Source: Lachnospiraceae bacterium | Lineage (GTDB): Bacteria; Bacillota; Clostridia; Lachnospirales; Lachnospiraceae | DNA length: 64,000 nucleotides | Direction of reading: 5' to 3' | Assembly (NCBI GenBank): GCA_017437785.1 | Contig: JAFRXH010000072.1 | Coordinates: 1 to 64,000, forward strand | Shown here: positions 60,593 to 64,000 of the stretch, in pieces | Position numbering within the stretch: the first letter of the stretch is position 1 | Layout: each line of letters begins with the position of its first letter | Made by a program: the position numbers and the translations under genes | The notes under the pieces: generated by a model | What the model was told of the DNA's origin: nothing | Seen by the model: only the letters and a program-made list of their open reading frames with translations | Databases searched by the model: none

Positions 60593-62652
60593 TGGAACAG
60601 ATCTTTTTAAAGGTACTTAATATCAGTATATCGGCGAGCATACTTATCATTGTCGTAATCGCAGCACGTTTGCTTTTAAAGAAAGCGCCTAAATGGTGTG
60701 TGATGCTTCTTTGGGCAATCGTTGCATTAAGGCTTGTGATACCGGTTTCGATAGAGAGTGCGTTCAGTCTGATCCCGCGTGGGATGGATGAAAAGATCGA
60801 GAGTATTGAAGCAGCGGTTATGGATCGGAATACTGATCAGGAGCAGATACCGCAGGCAGAAGCGAACAATATGCCGGTGACAGCGACTGAGGATATTCAG
60901 GAAGATGTGACATATATTCCATATGAGATCGTGGAAATCACAGAGCCTGTTAAACAGGAACTTTCAGTTTTTGAAATAGCCGGATATATCTGGATCGCAG
61001 GTGTTGGCCTGATGCTGATGTTCAGCCTGTTTTCATATATAAAGCTTAAGCTTCGCATGGCGGAGTCTGTAAAGTATAAGGACAATATCTATCTGAGTGA
61101 CAGGACTGCAACGGCATTTATCTTAGGAATGATCCGGCCGAGGATCTATCTGCCATCCGGTATCGATGAAAAGGAGATCCCTTATGTCATAGCGCATGAG
61201 TTTTCCCATATAAAACGCGGGGATCATCTCTGGAAACCTTTGGCATATCTACTGCTTTGTGTGTACTGGTTTAATCCGCTCATGTGGCTTGCATACAGTC
61301 TTCTTTCCAGGGATATTGAATACGCCTGCGATGAAAAGACTGTTTCAGGGTATGACATGAAAGACAGGAAAGCATATGCCGCGGCGCTGCTCGAAAACAG
61401 TATTCAAAAGAAACTTGTAATGGTATGTCCCCTTGCATTTGGGGAAGGTAGCATAAAAGAAAGGGTGAGAAAAGTGTTAGATCATAAAAAACCGGCATTT
61501 TGGATATGTATAGTTTCACTGGCTGTTGTTGTTATCGTAGGGATATGTTTTGCAACAAAGCCGAAGAACGACGGTGATACGGCAGCTACGGAAGAAGGTG
61601 GAGTTGCGACAGAGGATGGAGCATTAGCGGGAGCACAGGATACAGCGGAGGATGAAGAATTAGTAACGTCGCAGAATATAGCAGAGAGTGAGATTCCGAT
61701 AATCACAGTTGATGAGACTGAGGATCCGGCGGAGAAGGAACCGGATAATAATAGCTATTATCATACTGAAGCGATTTCTTATCCAAAGGATGTTGCTGCT
61801 GAAGATAAAGGAATAAAGGTTTCATTGATTGAGGCTGCAGCAGATAACTATAGTATAGTTATGAATCTGAAGATAGAGGGTGATAAGTTTGAGGAAAATG
61901 AAAGATTTCTGATAAGGCAGGGAAAACTGCTCATAGATGGCAGAGAGATTTCTTCTATAGGCGGGGAATTAAGGAAATCTGATTCGGGAAATTATTATGA
62001 ATTTAGCGTTCCGTTTTATGCAGATCTCTTTAGTATGGAATTGCTTGGAAAGGATATAGAGGTTAAGATTGAGAGTTTTGCTAAGGCGCTCCATCCTGAA
62101 AAGGAACATATTGATGAAATAGAGACGTTTGCTGAAGGAAACTGGGATATTAAGTGGATTGCTGAAGGAAATGGATATCTATGCGCAAGCACCTCAGGTT
62201 ATGAATTTAAAAATGGGGGTGTGTTGGATGGGATTACAATGACAGCGCTCCGCTTGGAAGTAGAGTACAATTTTCCTAAACAGGAAATCGTGAAAAAAGG
62301 ATCTGATTCCGATTGGATGACGAGTACATGGACTGAATATGTGTATCCGCCGATACCGGTAGCTTATCTTATGGAAGATGGAAGCATAAGAAGACTTCAT
62401 ATTTCAGCACCCGGGAAGTCGGGATATCCTGAGAATGATGAGGTTCGCAGATATACGAAAACTGAGACAAACAATGAAGTGTTTGTTTATTCGCACGCTA
62501 CAAATATTGTAGTTGATCCAAATGAAGTCAGCGCGATACTGTTTTTGGATAGAAACAGCGAATATTTTGGGAAGGACGAAGAGTATGGAGTTCCGGAGCT
62601 TCCACTTGAAGAATATGAAGTGGTGTCTTTTCATGCACCAACTCATTTATAA
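60592..62652 (+). CDS. BlaR1/MecR1-type membrane metallopeptidase sensor
   Basis: 686 residues. Membrane helices at about 7-27, 35-52 and 123-145 flank an M56 peptidase domain with HEFSH (H202-H206) in YVIAHEFSHIKRGDHLWKP and the downstream YACDEKTV ligand region. A fourth helix (FWICIVSLAVVVIVGICFA, about 304-322) leads to an Asp/Glu-rich linker and a ~290-residue extracytoplasmic domain that is not a penicillin-binding domain and is not recognised. The ligand therefore is probably not a beta-lactam. With the BlaI repressor it forms a signal-induced proteolysis switch; no beta-lactamase gene is adjacent. Confidence 0.9.
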   Translation: MEQIFLKVLNISISASILIIVVIAARLLLKKAPKWCVMLLWAIVALRLVIPVSIESAFSLIPRGMDEKIESIEAAVMDRNTDQEQIPQAEANNMPVTATEDIQEDVTYIPYEIVEITEPVKQELSVFEIAGYIWIAGVGLMLMFSLFSYIKLKLRMAESVKYKDNIYLSDRTATAFILGMIRPRIYLPSGIDEKEIPYVIAHEFSHIKRGDHLWKPLAYLLLCVYWFNPLMWLAYSLLSRDIEYACDEKTVSGYDMKDRKAYAAALLENSIQKKLVMVCPLAFGEGSIKERVRKVLDHKKPAFWICIVSLAVVVIVGICFATKPKNDGDTAATEEGGVATEDGALAGAQDTAEDEELVTSQNIAESEIPIITVDETEDPAEKEPDNNSYYHTEAISYPKDVAAEDKGIKVSLIEAAADNYSIVMNLKIEGDKFEENERFLIRQGKLLIDGREISSIGGELRKSDSGNYYEFSVPFYADLFSMELLGKDIEVKIESFAKALHPEKEHIDEIETFAEGNWDIKWIAEGNGYLCASTSGYEFKNGGVLDGITMTALRLEVEYNFPKQEIVKKGSDSDWMTSTWTEYVYPPIPVAYLMEDGSIRRLHISAPGKSGYPENDEVRRYTKTETNNEVFVYSHATNIVVDPNEVSAILFLDRNSEYFGKDEEYGVPELPLEEYEVVSFHAPTHL

Positions 62653-62752
62653 AAAGAGGATATAGGAAAAGGCTTTCTGTATTCAAAAGAAACTCGTAAC
62701 GGTGTGTGCCCTTGCATTGGGGAAAGGCAGTATAAAAGAAAGGGTGAGAGAT

Positions 62753-63706
62753 ATGTCAGATCATAAGAAACCGGCATTTTGCATAGGCATTGTTTCCCTG
62801 GCTATATCTATATTAGCAGGGGGATGTTTTGCAACAAAGCCGGAGAACGATGGTAATCCAGCAGCTCAGGAAGAAGCGGGAGTTACGACGGAGGATGAAG
62901 CAATAGCAGTGTCACAGGATACTGTGGAGAGTGAAACCACGATGAGCATAGCCGGTGAAAATAGGGAGTGGAACTGGCCTACGATACACAAGTATGGTAT
63001 TGGGACAAGGAGTGCTACTGATGCGCCTGACTATATAGAGATACATGCCTCATATCTGGATCCTGCCTTTGCAGCATGTACGGGAGATATCGTTGAGACA
63101 GGAAACGATGCTGAGTGGGGAAACTATATCGTACAGGATATCGGAGAAGGAATAACTCTGAAATATGGACATTTAAAGAATATATATGTAAATAAAGGAG
63201 AACATGCAGAAGCAGGAAGAGTTATAGGAAATATATCAGAGGATGCTAAGCCGGTGATGACAAAGCTGTTTTTTGCAATATACGATAACGGAGTAGCCGT
63301 GGATCCTCTTGCAGTCACAGATGACTGGAAATATGTAGAGTATGAGGATCTTAGGTTGTTGAACAGTAGTTTAGGATACAGGGTCTCGCATTATCTGAAG
63401 GTTGAAAAAACGGGGATCAGGCTGAATTTGGATTCTTTCGGATTTGATGAACAGGGAGGCGTGATAAAGCTTGTGATAAATGCTGATGACAGGATTTATG
63501 ATGATGCCGTTATACAGTCACCTGAATTTCAGGAGATGGTAAATGAACTATCTGTCGGATTAAATAGTTATCTCGATGAGGTGTTCAGTGATGTTTTGGA
63601 AGACAGGATAGATAAAAACCGGTATAGGGTTGAAACGGAGATATTGTTGTGGCCATGGGAAAATGATAAGGTTATTGAACGTTTGAAGGAAGAAGGTAAA
63701 CTATAA
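62753..63706 (+). CDS. truncated BlaR1-like copy fused to a degenerate M23-like domain
   Basis: Bases 62670-62840 repeat the end of the M56 domain and helix of the upstream gene (IQKKLVTVCALALGKGSIKE, DHKKPAF, FATKPENDG). The peptidase part is missing. The likely start is the ATG at 62753, behind AAAGGGTGAG, giving a 317-residue protein with an N-terminal anchor ending ILAGGCFATK (perhaps a lipobox). Residues about 85-185 resemble an M23/LytM peptidase (IVQDIGEGITLKYGHLKNIYVNKGEHAEAGRVIG, DNGVAVDP), but the HxHF zinc motif reads KLFFAI, so it should be inactive. The rest is unknown. Confidence 0.68.
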   Translation: MSDHKKPAFCIGIVSLAISILAGGCFATKPENDGNPAAQEEAGVTTEDEAIAVSQDTVESETTMSIAGENREWNWPTIHKYGIGTRSATDAPDYIEIHASYLDPAFAACTGDIVETGNDAEWGNYIVQDIGEGITLKYGHLKNIYVNKGEHAEAGRVIGNISEDAKPVMTKLFFAIYDNGVAVDPLAVTDDWKYVEYEDLRLLNSSLGYRVSHYLKVEKTGIRLNLDSFGFDEQGGVIKLVINADDRIYDDAVIQSPEFQEMVNELSVGLNSYLDEVFSDVLEDRIDKNRYRVETEILLWPWENDKVIERLKEEGKL

Positions 63707-63738
63707 GCATTGGGAGAATGTATTTTGTTACGGCACTG

Positions 63739-63791
63739 AATCCATCTAACAGGGAATCCTGTAAAATCAGGGATTCTCTGTACAATGGATT
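63739..63791. other. two-tier inverted repeat after the BlaR1-like copy
   Basis: Outer arms AATCCAT (63739-63745) and ATGGATT (63785-63791) enclose ACAGGGAATCC (63749-63759) and GGATTCTCTGT (63771-63781), which pair with one G-T. No T-run follows, so it is not a standard terminator. Confidence 0.55.
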
Positions 63792-63799
63792 GATTTAGA

Positions 63800-63815
63800 G
63801 TATCAGCTGTGATAC
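63800..63815. promoter_or_regulatory. operator-like palindrome GTATCA-gctg-TGATAC
   Basis: Perfect 6-bp arms around a 4-bp centre, 40 bp before the start of the last gene. It could be the site of a regulator of that gene. Confidence 0.45.
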
Positions 63816-63854
63816 GATGAAAGCACCAAAAACAAAAAAACAGGGTGCTGGTAT

Positions 63855-64000
63855 ATGGATAAGCTTAAAACGGGAGAAATGATCCGGGAAGCCAGAAAAG
63901 CATTGAAAGAAAAAGGTAGACGCCTGATATTTGATCTCTTCATTGATTGTGTTATTTCATTTCCGTATCTGTTTCTGTTCTGGTATGGAATGTGGTGGTT
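63855..64000 (+). CDS. HTH-regulator N-terminus fused to a membrane protein, cut by window end
   Basis: The frame runs off the window. The first 15 residues (MDKLKTGEMIREARK) are the start of an XRE regulator of the type fragmented at 57230, but the HTH itself is absent. The sequence continues ALKEKGRRLIFDLFIDCVIS and then FPYLFLFWYGMWW, the beginning of a membrane helix. Either a deletion joined the start of one gene to a later part of the same or another gene, or this is a normal short cytoplasmic tail. Only a weak AGGGTG lies upstream. Confidence 0.55.
   Translation, partial: MDKLKTGEMIREARKALKEKGRRLIFDLFIDCVISFPYLFLFWYGMWW

Overview
The window looks like a chromosomal segment of an anaerobic Firmicute of the Lachnospiraceae type (Clostridia). 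The reasons are strong AGGAGG ribosome binding sites, TTGACA/TATAAT promoters, a monofunctional-looking FolD beside FchA, a GH127 arabinofuranosidase, secreted proteins with VSENE/VSEND acidic linkers, many c-di-GMP enzymes, and MoxR/DUF58/VWA and Ytr-type ABC loci. The genus cannot be fixed from the sequence alone. Almost every gene is on the + strand; the one clear exception is the ATPase at 57957-59243. No rRNA, tRNA, CRISPR array or complete insertion sequence was found.

Left part (1-36.6 kb), dense and mostly intact. A partial membrane-anchored protein opens the window. It is followed by a MoxR-DUF58-anchor-VWA-VWA-TPR operon (1051-6435), a NUDIX hydrolase, and a sensory run: hybrid histidine kinase, solute-binding lipoprotein, second lipoprotein, LacI-like-sensor diguanylate cyclase and TIR-membrane-propeller protein (7120-16249). 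Next come a Pro/Ala/Gln repeat protein with a zinc ribbon, a flavin-binding protein, a GH127 enzyme, an HD-GYP protein, FchA and FolD, a secreted DUF5722 glycosidase-like protein, a DUF3737 beta-helix protein with a MalY-type lyase, an EAL protein with a degenerate GGDEF, a HExxH lipoprotein, a flavodoxin, and a two-gene sensor plus LuxR-type response regulator (32945-36598).

Right part (36.6-64 kb), accessory and rearranged. It holds a Phd/YefM-type antitoxin with a truncated toxin and a second copy of the response regulator. Two large paralogous surface proteins (38085-43157 and 44962-49149) share a ~95-nt leader and flank an intact HipBA module with paired operators. An FtsX-type permease and a YtrA-type regulator/ATPase/permease operon with a VanZ protein follow. 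Then comes a scrapyard of fragments: an HTH piece, BrnT fused to BrnA, permease tails, and four 23-bp tandem repeats before an AAA/DUF4143 ATPase. A BlaI/BlaR1 pair with two operators, a truncated BlaR1 copy fused to a degenerate M23-like domain, and the start of another gene close the window.

The main themes are c-di-GMP and phosphorelay signalling coupled to carbohydrate sensing and the cell surface, and repeated loss of toxin genes with antitoxins kept. The best leads for something new are the diguanylate cyclase/TIR gene pair, the repeated leader RNA before the surface proteins, the split sensor kinase, the HExxH-ricin lipoprotein and the 23-bp iteron array.
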